Below are positions 8,575 to 16,358 of a DNA stretch of 64,000 nt, in pieces. The DNA lies in the NCBI RefSeq assembly GCF_900112365.1, contig NZ_FOLQ01000002.1, positions 868,001 to 932,000 on the forward strand, written 5' to 3'. The first letter of the stretch is position 1; each line of letters opens with the position of its first letter. Below the pieces are notes generated by a model. The model searched no databases. It was not told the origin of the DNA and saw only the letters and a program-made list of their open reading frames with translations. Source of the stretch: Spirosoma endophyticum (lineage in GTDB: Bacteria > Bacteroidota > Bacteroidia > Cytophagales > Spirosomataceae). The position numbers and the translations under genes were made by a program.

Positions 8575-9861
8575 TCACTTGACTAGAACACGGTAGTTAC
8601 GAGTTAGGCCCCGTTCTTTTACCGTCACTATGTATAAACCAGTTGAGGTGCATTCTGCAAAAGTCAGTAGCAGGCTCAGTGGTCCTATGTCCGTTTTCGT
8701 GTAAGGTATTGAATGACCATTACTATTAATGATATGAATAGCTGCCGTGGTGGGTTCGTCCAACTGGATTGTGAACGTACCTTGGTTGGTAATAGGATTC
8801 GGTGTTACTGAATAGGGACTATCCCGCAATATGACAGAACTAGAAGGATAGGTTTTGCGCTGGCCATTTGAATCAATCTGAGTTAATCGATAATAACTAG
8901 TACCTGTATAGGGCGTTGTATCAGTGAAATAATAATCATTAATTGTTTGATTCACTAATTCCGTCTTAGCAATTTCAGCTACTCTTTCAAACAAGAGTAA
9001 GTCCTTGCTTCGTTCAATAAGAAATCCTTGGTTATTTATTTCGTTAAGGGTTCTCCAAGCTAATTCAATTTGTTGAGCAGCATTTGGTCTAGCTGTGAAA
9101 GAGATTAAATCAACCGCTAATGGTTTTGCTGCAATCGTAATCGTAAACGTATCGGCTACCGAATAGGAAGCATTAAAGGCATTTAGTTTGGTAACTATAA
9201 CAGCTACAGGATAAACACCTGTCTGGTTGGGAATGCCGTTAATAAAGGCGTAGGCAGTCTGGCCAGGTGCGCCAGGAGGTGTGCCCCTCGCACTATTAAA
9301 AACTAAGCCGGGAGGTAGGTTGTAAGCTTCATAACTAAATAATGCTCGGTAGTCATAACCATTATCATTAGAACCAAAATATTCTCCAATATTAATGGCA
9401 GTGCTAGTCGTTGACTCAGTTAATGTAATGTCTGGTATAGGACTTTTTAAGAAAGGGCTATGATACCTGTTATTCGATGCGCAATAGGCTTGTATATCTA
9501 AGCTGTAAGTAGCCGTAACTCCACTCTGGGTAGCCTGAATGATAATTGGGTTGCCGGGGCTATTTCGCCAGGCTTCGTCTACAACACCTGTACTACTCGT
9601 AGGCGACGAAAGAGTAACACCCGTTGCTGAATAAGTAATAGTTGTTCCATCTCCCCCAACTGTATTGATGGCTATAAATCCATTGCTGCAAAGGTAAGTA
9701 GGCTGAAGAAGTATGAGAGCCGATTGAGCATATAAGGGACACGATAAGGACAGGGAAACACAGAACAGAAGTCCGTAAATTGCCTTTGTCAAATAGCCGT
9801 TTATCATTGCTATATGTTTTTTAATAAAATGCAGTAGATTAGATATTCTACTTACTGACAT
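8575..9861 (-). CDS. T9SS-secreted surface protein with C-terminal sorting domain
   Basis: A 428-residue protein. An N-terminal signal peptide ends near residue 46 (hydrophobic core, then Tyr-Ala-Gln); an internal ATG at 9807 may be the true start, giving 410 aa. Residues about 130-245 look like an Ig/cadherin-like beta-sandwich. Residues 250-345 are the linker module seen before the sorting signal in many Bacteroidota secreted proteins (Glu-Arg-Ser-Lys-Asp, Tyr-Tyr-Arg-Leu-Thr-Gln-Ile-Asp motifs). The last ~75 residues are a type A sorting domain, beginning at the Pro-Asn-Pro motif and ending Tyr-Arg-Val-Leu-Val-Lys. It should be exported by Sec, carried across the outer membrane by T9SS and anchored or released. 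Confidence 0.85.
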   Translation of the reverse strand: MSVSRISNLLHFIKKHIAMINGYLTKAIYGLLFCVSLSLSCPLYAQSALILLQPTYLCSNGFIAINTVGGDGTTITYSATGVTLSSPTSSTGVVDEAWRNSPGNPIIIQATQSGVTATYSLDIQAYCASNNRYHSPFLKSPIPDITLTESTTSTAINIGEYFGSNDNGYDYRALFSYEAYNLPPGLVFNSARGTPPGAPGQTAYAFINGIPNQTGVYPVAVIVTKLNAFNASYSVADTFTITIAAKPLAVDLISFTARPNAAQQIELAWRTLNEINNQGFLIERSKDLLLFERVAEIAKTELVNQTINDYYFTDTTPYTGTSYYRLTQIDSNGQRKTYPSSSVILRDSPYSVTPNPITNQGTFTIQLDEPTTAAIHIINSNGHSIPYTKTDIGPLSLLLTFAECTSTGLYIVTVKERGLTRNYRVLVK

Positions 9862-9955
9862 AACTAAGTGACTGTCAATGGATACTGAAAATTGGTAGCA
9901 TGTCGTTTTGTCTATTTGTCCTTACCCCGTTTAGGGAGCCAGTTTTGACTGGAAT

Positions 9956-10212
9956 TTAAGCCGCCTGCCGATATTTAACCGGCGTCATAAACTTCAAAGA
10001 CTGGTGTGGCCGTTCAGTATTATATTCTGTCAGCCATTGATTCACTATTTGTCTTACCTGTTTGATACTGGTAAACACATGTGCATCTAGAACTTCTCGC
10101 CGAAACGTCCCGTTGAATCGTTCAATGTAGGCATTCTAAGTGGGTTTACCCGGCTTGATCCAACATAACTCAACGGTATGAACCTTACACCAGTCCTGCA
10201 AAACTTGGCTAA
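9956..10212 (-). pseudogene. IS3-family transposase OrfB, C-terminal remnant
   Basis: The minus strand encodes the last ~80 residues of an IS3-type OrfB integrase core, with the typical Tyr-Ile-Glu-Arg-Phe-Asn-Gly-Thr-Phe-Arg-Arg-Glu-Val-Leu motif holding the catalytic Glu, and the Tyr-Asn-x-Glu-Arg-Pro-His-Gln-Ser-Leu end. A TAG replaces the usual Gln codon just before Asn-Ala-Tyr-Ile-Glu, so it is inactive. Its upstream end is cut at 10212 by the IS5-like element; the missing N-terminal part is not found on the other side. Confidence 0.85.
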
Positions 10213-11087
10213 GAGGGTGTTGGGGAATTATATTCTGTCTGTTGGCTTGATTCGTTGTAACATGAGCTGAATATTGGCCAATATGAGCCAGCCAACCGAA
10301 GAAGATAGCGTATACTCGTAATCTTTAACAATGCGCCGAAAAAAGCTCGTCCAGGCTATTGTGCGCTCCACGACCCACCGCTTGGCAACGGGCACAAAAC
10401 CCTGAGCCGATTGGGGACGGGCAGCCCGCTCAAAATTGATGCCCCAATCAGCCAGCGCTTTGGCAAAAACACCGCGGTATGATCCATCGCCAAAAACTGT
10501 TTCAACTCGATCACCATACCACAAGATATCACTTACCAGAACTAGGGCGGCAGGGCCATCAGCCTCATTAGCTGGATGCACATGAGCCGCCCACAAGCGG
10601 CCACCTGTATCAACCAGTAGTTGGCGCTTGCGTCCGTTTACTTTCTTATGGGGGTCAAGACCTCGGTACTCACAAATCATAGGTCCTAGCTTAATGCTCT
10701 GACTATCAATACAAAACACTGATGGTAATGCTTCGCGTTCTTCTTGTTTTCGATCCGGTTGGTTTAATGCTCGGTTAATTCGTTCGAGTGTGCCATCAGT
10801 TTTCCACTGATCAAACCGGGCCGCCGGTGCGGTAGTAGTAAACGGCTTGCCAATATGGGTAGTGGTTGGGTAGATTTCGCCACTGGCAACCGGTACGAAG
10901 CAACTACAGGATTGCATTCACCACATCACATAAATCCAGCTTTCGCTTGCGTTTGAGGGGCAGAAAGGGCGATATTGTTGCCCACTGATAGTCGGTCAGT
11001 TTAGTAAACTGTTTAGTCACATCCTTGTTGCTTGGTCGCTACAAAGGTGACACGACTTCTAGCTTTATTTAATTCTCTAACACATTC
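10213..11087 (-). mobile_element. IS5-family insertion sequence, 875 bp
   Basis: Imperfect 18-bp terminal inverted repeats (10213-10230 and 11070-11087, 14 of 18 matching) bound a single transposase gene. A 3-bp TAA direct repeat flanks it (10210-10212 and 11088-11090), in line with the TNA duplications of the IS5 group. Length and structure fit IS5/IS427-like elements. It sits in a degenerate IS3-family transposase gene. Confidence 0.75.
10228..11020 (-). pseudogene. IS5-family transposase, broken
   Basis: The N-terminal frame starts near 11020 (GTG) and encodes the usual Leu-Thr-Asp-x-Gln-Trp helix and the Cys-Gln-Trp-Arg-Asn-Leu-Pro motif, but has an internal TAG and then runs into a wrong frame. 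The rest (about 10228-10820) is in a second frame and carries the DDE_Tnp_1 core: Asp-Ser-Gln-Ser-Ile-Lys, Gly-Asp-Gly-Ser-Tyr-Arg-Gly, and Trp-Val-Val-Glu-Arg-Thr-Ile-Ala-Trp. One nonsense codon plus one frameshift means it is probably inactive, although some IS5 elements use programmed frameshifting. Confidence 0.8.
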
Positions 11088-11274
11088 TAAACGGGCCTCC
11101 TTGTTTGTGCCAAGGTGATCTAAGATTTTGCTGATTCTCATAACGCCTTCGATCTATTTCTTTCACCATAAATCCCAAGAATGAATACAGAATTCGTTTT
11201 ACATCAGTTTTACATATCATTTACGCTGGTCAATGACATGTTTCCCTGAATCGGCACTGACACGGCCCGATTGA

Positions 11275-11838
11275 CTACCAGCCTAGGTAGCCTTCGGGCG
11301 TAACGCCCTTCAGCCGAAGGTAGACCATACACTGCCCGCGATGGTGGATAATGTGATTCTCCATTGCGTACAGATACCGCCAGTTGGGGATTTTACCCCC
11401 TACAAACTCCGCCTGCTCGAACAGTTTTGCGTCGGGTATGGTCGTGATGGTTTGCCGCATAAAGGCGTAGAGGGCTTTCACTTCATCTATTACCTGCTGT
11501 TTAGTCACGGCCTTCGACAGGTCACGGCCGTTTTTGTAGGGATCAGCAATGTCAAGCCGGGCTGCTAGCAGCGTTGTGGTGAACTGGCAGCAATGCCGCC
11601 ACTGCTCGGCAAAGCTCATGGCTTCGGGCGTATATTTAAAATCGTAGGCTTCGGCTGGCATCTGGGTGGCTGTGATCAGGGTAAGCTGTTCAGACCTAGC
11701 CCAAGCCTCGAGCAACTCCCGGCGCATGCGTTGGGCTTCGGATTCGAGATTGATAGTGCCGGGGTGGGCCGGTGCTGATGCTGATGCTGGCAGCAGACTA
11801 GTGCCTAGCAGGTTATGAAGGAAATGGAGCCGGTTCAT
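11275..11838 (-). CDS. DinB-family protein, possibly exported
   Basis: 187 residues. Residues 45-187 form a DinB/YfiT-like four-helix bundle. Visible metal-ligand histidines: the Trp-Arg-His-Cys-Cys site near residue 84 and the His-Ile-Ile-His-His-Arg-Gly-Gln site near residue 165, which together form the usual His triad. DinB proteins bind a divalent metal and in characterised cases act as thiol-dependent S-transferases; most are unassigned. The first ~25 residues are Ala/Pro/Leu-rich and could be a weak signal peptide. A second DinB protein is at 22991-23452. Confidence 0.8.
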   Translation of the reverse strand: MNRLHFLHNLLGTSLLPASASAPAHPGTINLESEAQRMRRELLEAWARSEQLTLITATQMPAEAYDFKYTPEAMSFAEQWRHCCQFTTTLLAARLDIADPYKNGRDLSKAVTKQQVIDEVKALYAFMRQTITTIPDAKLFEQAEFVGGKIPNWRYLYAMENHIIHHRGQCMVYLRLKGVTPEGYLGW

Positions 11839-12260
11839 GAATGTAAGTTACCAAAAGGTTGATTATGAAGCAAGTAAAGTGATCGTACTGGATTTGGACG
11901 CGTTGACATCGAAGACCGGCTGCCTAAGAGTAGGGGCACCCGTCAATATTTTTAGGGTTGAGAAACCGATGAGCTCGACCGGCATCTGACCTATCTACTT
12001 TCAGGTTTGCATTGACGAGTAAAATCAGGCGTTGCTGAGCGACGAACTAGGTGTTTAGACCGTCAATTAAACGCTTGGCCAAATGGACGCTATTTGTTGA
12101 GTGGAGAAATAGTCTGACGCCTGCTATTAGTGCCTGAAAGCGTTCACCACTAAAACCCTTCTATAGCTGCTTGAATGCCTGCCTGGATCGTAGTTACATG
12201 ATTAATCACAAGCGTAAGCAAACATAGGACTTGTTTTATCAAATGTTTTATTAAAATAAA
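11839..12260. other. Gene-free stretch
   Basis: No gene, hairpin or repeat is supported. It lies between the DinB gene and the tRNA-Gly fragment. Confidence 0.4.
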
Positions 12261-12294
12261 ATCAGCCAGTTAACCTTACAGTTAACTGGCTGAT
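12261..12294 (-). terminator. Terminator of the vanished tRNA-Gly
   Basis: A perfect 14-bp stem (12261-12274 with 12281-12294) and a 6-nt loop, followed on the minus strand by a T-rich run. It sits 9 nt beyond the 3' end of the tRNA-Gly fragment, as a tRNA terminator would. Confidence 0.8.
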
Positions 12295-12302
12295 AGTCAC
12301 TG

Positions 12303-12345
12303 AGTGGGAAATGGGGTTCGAACCCACTGCCCGCAGCTTGGGAAG
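12303..12345 (-). pseudogene. tRNA-Gly(CCC) 3' half, likely att footprint
   Basis: On the minus strand this reads as a tRNA from the anticodon loop to the 3' end: loop TTCCCAA with anticodon CCC (Gly), 3' anticodon strand GCTGC, a perfect T arm with TTCGAAC loop, and acceptor strand TTCCCAC plus T. The matching 5' half is absent: the bases before the loop do not pair with the anticodon stem or give a D arm or acceptor. A sharp break in the anticodon loop is what tyrosine integrases leave at a displaced att site. No intact tRNA-Gly is in this window. Confidence 0.75.
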
Positions 12346-12684
12346 TATGATTCCTTAGCTAAGTTACCTATTTTAGTCAAAGATAGTATTGCTACTAGAC
12401 TTCGAATAGACTAGAACGACTTGCCGTAGCTGCGCATTAAAATCGTTAATTTCGTCAAGAGAAGGTATTTCGTTTTTAATTTTTTCTGGTCAACATCTGA
12501 AATATCAATATACTTCTACATCCATTGAAATGTAGAAAATGCCATGAATTTGTCCAGTAGAGATTTTAATTCAGCTTGCTATTGATTCAAAAAATAATTA
12601 TTGAGCTAATTTAACTCACAGCATCTTTATCACTTACCTCTAGGCAATGACTTCAGATGTTTCAACCACTGTTTTAATCAAAAC
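12346..12684. other. Gene-free stretch between tRNA remnants
   Basis: AT-rich; no gene is supported. It separates the tRNA-Gly fragment from the intact tRNA-Arg unit. Confidence 0.4.
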
Positions 12685-12689
12685 GAAAA

Positions 12690-12717
12690 AACCAGTTAGA
12701 AATATTTCTAACTGGTT
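12690..12717 (-). terminator. Terminator of tRNA-Arg
   Basis: A perfect 28-nt palindrome (14 bp per arm) with a T-rich run on its minus-strand downstream side, 11 nt beyond the tRNA 3' end. Confidence 0.85.
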
Positions 12718-12728
12718 GATAATTAGAG

Positions 12729-12802
12729 TGATCCCGATTGGATTCGAACCAATGACCGCCTTCTTAGAAGGAAGATGCTCTATCCAGCTGAGCTACGGGA
12801 CC
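12729..12802 (-). tRNA. tRNA-Arg(UCU)
   Basis: A 74-nt cloverleaf on the minus strand. The acceptor stem GGTCCCG pairs with CGGGATC; there is a D arm, an anticodon stem TCTTC/GAAGG and loop CTTCTAA giving anticodon UCU, which reads AGA Arg codons, and a T arm ATTGG/CCAAT with loop TTCGAAT. CCA is not encoded. It is followed by a strong terminator. A degraded copy of its 3' end and terminator lies at 8242-8307. Confidence 0.97.
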
Positions 12803-12936
12803 AAAACAAAGATGCAGTTGATAAGGAACAGAAATAATTCAACGATTGACTATGTGCCTTTTGCCAGCGGAAATAAGGGTGCTGGAATCAATTATAAGGC
12901 AAAAGTACGCCGACGGCGGGTATTTTCAAAAAAAGA

Positions 12937-13719
12937 CTACTTACCCATCCACTGTTTAAAATCACTTACCTTCTCACGACTGACCAAGGCTTCTTTTTCG
13001 AAAACGGGTCGCAGGCTCAGTGCCAGCCGATTACCGAAGTAGGGCTGCATCTGTTCCACCGCCTGGTGAGTGACCAGAACACCCCGGTTAATGCGAAAAA
13101 AACGGCTTGGGTCAAGAGCATCCGCGAGCTCGTCGAGGGTATAGTCCACCAGGAATTTCTGGCCTGAGTGCATCGTGAAGAAACTATACCGCTCATCGGT
13201 AAAGAAATAGGCAATGTCGCTCACTTCGACGGATAGCATTCGCTGCCCCTGACGTACCAGAAATCGCTGCCGATAAGTACGGGGTGTATTGCCCTGAAGC
13301 TGCTGTAGTAATTTCTCAATTTTGAACGCTGGCTGTTCGACGGATTGCCCGCGCAGGTCCTCATACTTTTGCAGACTTCGCTGTAAGTCCTCCCGTTGTA
13401 CGGGTTTTAGCAGGTAGTCGATGCTATTGACTTTAAACGCCTGTAGGGCATATTCATCGTAGGACGTAGTGAAAATAACGGTGCTACGTACCGGCGTCCG
13501 CTCGAAAATCTCGAAACTCTGTCCATCGGCCAGTTCGATGTCCAGAAAAATCAGGTCAGGGTCGGGCTGACCCGTTGCCCGGTGGCTCTCTAACCAGTTT
13601 ACCGTATCTTCAATGCTGGCCGTTACGCCCACAACGGAAAGTGCAGGACTAACATCGTGCAGTAATTTCTGGAGTTTACGTACAGCTAATTCTTCATCTT
13701 CAACGATTAGGGCGTTCAT
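12937..13719 (-). CDS. LytTR-family response regulator
   Basis: 260 residues. A CheY-like receiver at 1-125 has the acidic pair (Glu7-Asp8-Glu9), phospho-acceptor Asp60 in Phe-Leu-Asp-Ile, the Thr-Thr-Ser site and the Lys of Leu-Lys-Pro. A LytTR DNA-binding domain follows at about 150-258, with the Phe-Phe-Arg-Ile-Asn-Arg-Gly-Val-Leu-Val core. It overlaps the upstream sensor kinase gene by 4 nt (ATGA), so the two are translated together and form a two-component pair. It is the only response regulator near five sensor kinases of the same family, and may take phosphate from several. Confidence 0.95.
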   Translation of the reverse strand: MNALIVEDEELAVRKLQKLLHDVSPALSVVGVTASIEDTVNWLESHRATGQPDPDLIFLDIELADGQSFEIFERTPVRSTVIFTTSYDEYALQAFKVNSIDYLLKPVQREDLQRSLQKYEDLRGQSVEQPAFKIEKLLQQLQGNTPRTYRQRFLVRQGQRMLSVEVSDIAYFFTDERYSFFTMHSGQKFLVDYTLDELADALDPSRFFRINRGVLVTHQAVEQMQPYFGNRLALSLRPVFEKEALVSREKVSDFKQWMGK

Positions 13720-14840
13720 GCGTTAATAAGGTTTTTTTGGAGTAGAGGTAAGGTAACTTTAAAATAGTCGGGGCCAGGTTCAATAACTGGCTCTGTTTGT
13801 GCTAACAGCTGATATTTTGCCCGGATGTTAGCCAGGCCAACCTGTGTCGACTCAACCCGATTGAGCTCATGCCGGGGCGTTTTCTTTTGAAGATTATTAC
13901 ACACCTGCAAGTGCCCATCCGCCGTGATCAGAATGTTGATATATAGGGGGCGACTGGTAAGAATGACGTTGTGCTTTACCGCATTTTCGACCAACAATTG
14001 CAAGGTCAGGGGGGGCAGCCGGTATTGTCGACATGGTTCGGGAACCTGCACATCGAGGTGGAGCCCGGCACCGTGTCGGGTTTTTAACAGGTGATAGTAG
14101 GAGTCAATAAAGGTCAGTTCTGCGTCGAGGGTCGTTAATTCATCCCCATCATCGGTTGCCGGTTCGTCACCAGCAGGCCGGTTGGATTGTAGCATGTACC
14201 GATAGACGCGCGCCATCTGATCCACAAACTGCTCGGCCCGTTGCGGTTCATCGGCAATTAACGAGGAGAGAGAATTCAGGCTGTTAAATAGAAAATGGGG
14301 GTTCACCTGACTCTTCAGCCCCTGTAGTTTCCCTTTCAGATTTTCCTTCTTGAGCTTTTCCTTGTTCACCTGATGTTGCTGCCACCGGCTTAGTGAATAA
14401 GACGTTTCATAAATGCCCACCAGAAGCAGAATGGCAATTAAATCAAAGCCAAACACGGCTGGAACCGTGTCGTAGGTAAGCCGCGAACTGAACGGTTTAT
14501 ATCGAATGATAAGCCAGGTATAAACTGTTAAAAATGAGGCTGATAGTCCAATGAAAGCGACTGTCGTCAGGCCAGCGCGGAGCACCGTTTGGCGTAGTTC
14601 GGGATACCGTCGGGCAATGGCGTCGGCAGCCCAGTCGTGGGTTACGAAGGCAAGGGTCGATAACAGCAGAATAAAGGCGGTAGCTCCCGAAAAAGTATAC
14701 CAGTACTGCAAATAATGCTCTCCAATGAGCAGGTAACTGATCATCGGCACAAACCAGGGCATCAACAGAACGTACGACCAGCCACCGCGCGTTGTCAGAC
14801 GCAGCCAATGGCGGATATGGTCGAATACGATTCTGGTCAT
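13716..14840 (-). CDS. LytS-type sensor histidine kinase 1
   Basis: 374 residues. The N-terminal 150 residues hold about four membrane helices without a recognisable ligand domain. A linker helix leads to the His_kinase domain (PF06580 type), with the motif Asn-Pro-His-Phe-Leu-Phe-Asn-Ser around His182. The ATPase part keeps the N box (Val-Glu-Asn-Ala-Val-Lys-His-Asn) and the Gly-Leu-Ala-Asn-Ile G box, so it should be active. It overlaps the response regulator gene by 4 nt and is its obvious partner. The signal sensed is unknown. Confidence 0.93.
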   Translation of the reverse strand: MTRIVFDHIRHWLRLTTRGGWSYVLLMPWFVPMISYLLIGEHYLQYWYTFSGATAFILLLSTLAFVTHDWAADAIARRYPELRQTVLRAGLTTVAFIGLSASFLTVYTWLIIRYKPFSSRLTYDTVPAVFGFDLIAILLLVGIYETSYSLSRWQQHQVNKEKLKKENLKGKLQGLKSQVNPHFLFNSLNSLSSLIADEPQRAEQFVDQMARVYRYMLQSNRPAGDEPATDDGDELTTLDAELTFIDSYYHLLKTRHGAGLHLDVQVPEPCRQYRLPPLTLQLLVENAVKHNVILTSRPLYINILITADGHLQVCNNLQKKTPRHELNRVESTQVGLANIRAKYQLLAQTEPVIEPGPDYFKVTLPLLQKNLINA

Positions 14841-14996
14841 GAGTGGTTCTTAATGCCGGTTATTTGCGCGTGATAAAGATAGCGGGAATGGCGTAAAAAC
14901 AGGCGTTTGGGTTGAATCAAGTGCGAAAGTGAGCTGGCGAACTGGGAGAAAATACACCTGAATTGTTAGGGTTAACGATGCGTTTTAGCCAGAGAA

Positions 14997-16130
14997 TTAT
15001 TGGACCAGCAAGGGGAGCGCCACCCGAAAATACGTATCGGTTGCTTCCACCAAAACGGGCTCTTCGTTCAGTAACTGGTATCTGCCCATCAAACTTGTTA
15101 ATCCAGCCCGAATGGTTTCCAGCCGGATTGCTTTCTGCTGTCGGTTGTTGGTCACCTGAAGCCAGCCGTCTTCAGTAATTTCTATGGCAATAACTAATGG
15201 TTTTGCGGGCGTCATGACGTTGTGTTTAACGGCATTGTCAATCAGGGTGAGCAAACTCAAGGGGAGTATGCACCGGGTTAAATAATCCGGACTAACGGTG
15301 GTTGGCCGAACTATGCTCAGGCTATTGTTATACCGTATCTGTAGCAGATCGGCGTAGAGATCCACAAACTCAAGTTCGGTTTGTAGCGAAACCAACTCGC
15401 CTTTCGTCTGATCGGCACCCGTAGCATTACAACTATTGCGGGTGAGCATATACCGGTATACCCGCGACATTTTATCGACAAACTGTTCGGCTTGCTTTGG
15501 CTCCTCGCCAATCAGCACCGAAAGCGAATTTAGCGCATTGAATAAAAAATGCGGATTTAATTGGCCTTTCAACGTATCATATTGATTTTGAAGCGCCTGT
15601 CGATGCAATTGTTCATCTTCCTTCAACTCCTGCTTCCATTGCGCATACGTATAGACCATGCCCAGTATGATGCATAAAAATGCGTCGAACAGCAACCCTA
15701 TTGCCCAAACGGGCCAGACTGTTTTCCAGCTAAACTGAACGCCCGTTGCCGGAAAAAGGCTATATACCCATACGTAAAAAATACACAGCCCCACCGTCAT
15801 CGTTCCTACCGTAATGAGCATCACCAGGGTGCGAAGAATTGTTTGCTGCATACCCGGATAATGCCGGATTGTCCACCGTACGGTTAGCCTGAACGCCACA
15901 ACCGAGAGCCAGTAAAGCCCCAGCGCGACCAACGTACCGACGCCAAACGGTAGCAGATTACTGAAGTACGGAGAACCAATGAAGTAATAATTAGCAACTG
16001 GAAAAAGTATCGGCATGACAAGGACATGCCACCGCCACTCGTATTTGAAAAAGAGACGAGGCCGGTAGGTGTCTACGGCGAGTAGGGGAGACCAGTTGTT
16101 GCTTAATGGGATCATGAATCGAATCATCAA
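14997..16130 (-). CDS. LytS-type sensor histidine kinase 2
   Basis: 377 residues, same layout as its neighbours: about four membrane helices, a linker helix, then the His_kinase motif Asn-Pro-His-Phe-Leu-Phe-Asn-Ala. The N box (Ile-Asp-Asn-Ala-Val-Lys-His-Asn) is intact, but the G box reads Ala-Gly-Leu-Thr-Ser-Leu and lacks the usual Asn, so activity could be reduced. Same strand as kinase 1 and its regulator, 156 nt upstream of kinase 1, and possibly in the same transcript. The start may be Met2 or Met6. Confidence 0.92.
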   Translation of the reverse strand: MMIRFMIPLSNNWSPLLAVDTYRPRLFFKYEWRWHVLVMPILFPVANYYFIGSPYFSNLLPFGVGTLVALGLYWLSVVAFRLTVRWTIRHYPGMQQTILRTLVMLITVGTMTVGLCIFYVWVYSLFPATGVQFSWKTVWPVWAIGLLFDAFLCIILGMVYTYAQWKQELKEDEQLHRQALQNQYDTLKGQLNPHFLFNALNSLSVLIGEEPKQAEQFVDKMSRVYRYMLTRNSCNATGADQTKGELVSLQTELEFVDLYADLLQIRYNNSLSIVRPTTVSPDYLTRCILPLSLLTLIDNAVKHNVMTPAKPLVIAIEITEDGWLQVTNNRQQKAIRLETIRAGLTSLMGRYQLLNEEPVLVEATDTYFRVALPLLVQ

Positions 16131-16358
16131 AAATCGCAGACGTTGCGGTGTTCTTCAGGTCAGACTTGCATTAACTGGAAAATAGGCTGCATGAATTGAG
16201 AAAAACAGCGTATGAATTGTAAATAGTCGTACAATACGTTGGGCTGCGGCTGATTTAGTTGCCTGACGAAAACCACACGACATAGCCCAAATTATCCCTA
16301 AAAACGGTTAATTTGGGGTCTTAAATCGCCGGATGCCTGCGTTCGGCCATGTTTGCCC

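Noticed and set aside
12647-13042. 131-codon plus-strand ORF
   Set aside because: It runs antisense through the tRNA-Arg gene, its terminator and the 3' end of the response regulator.
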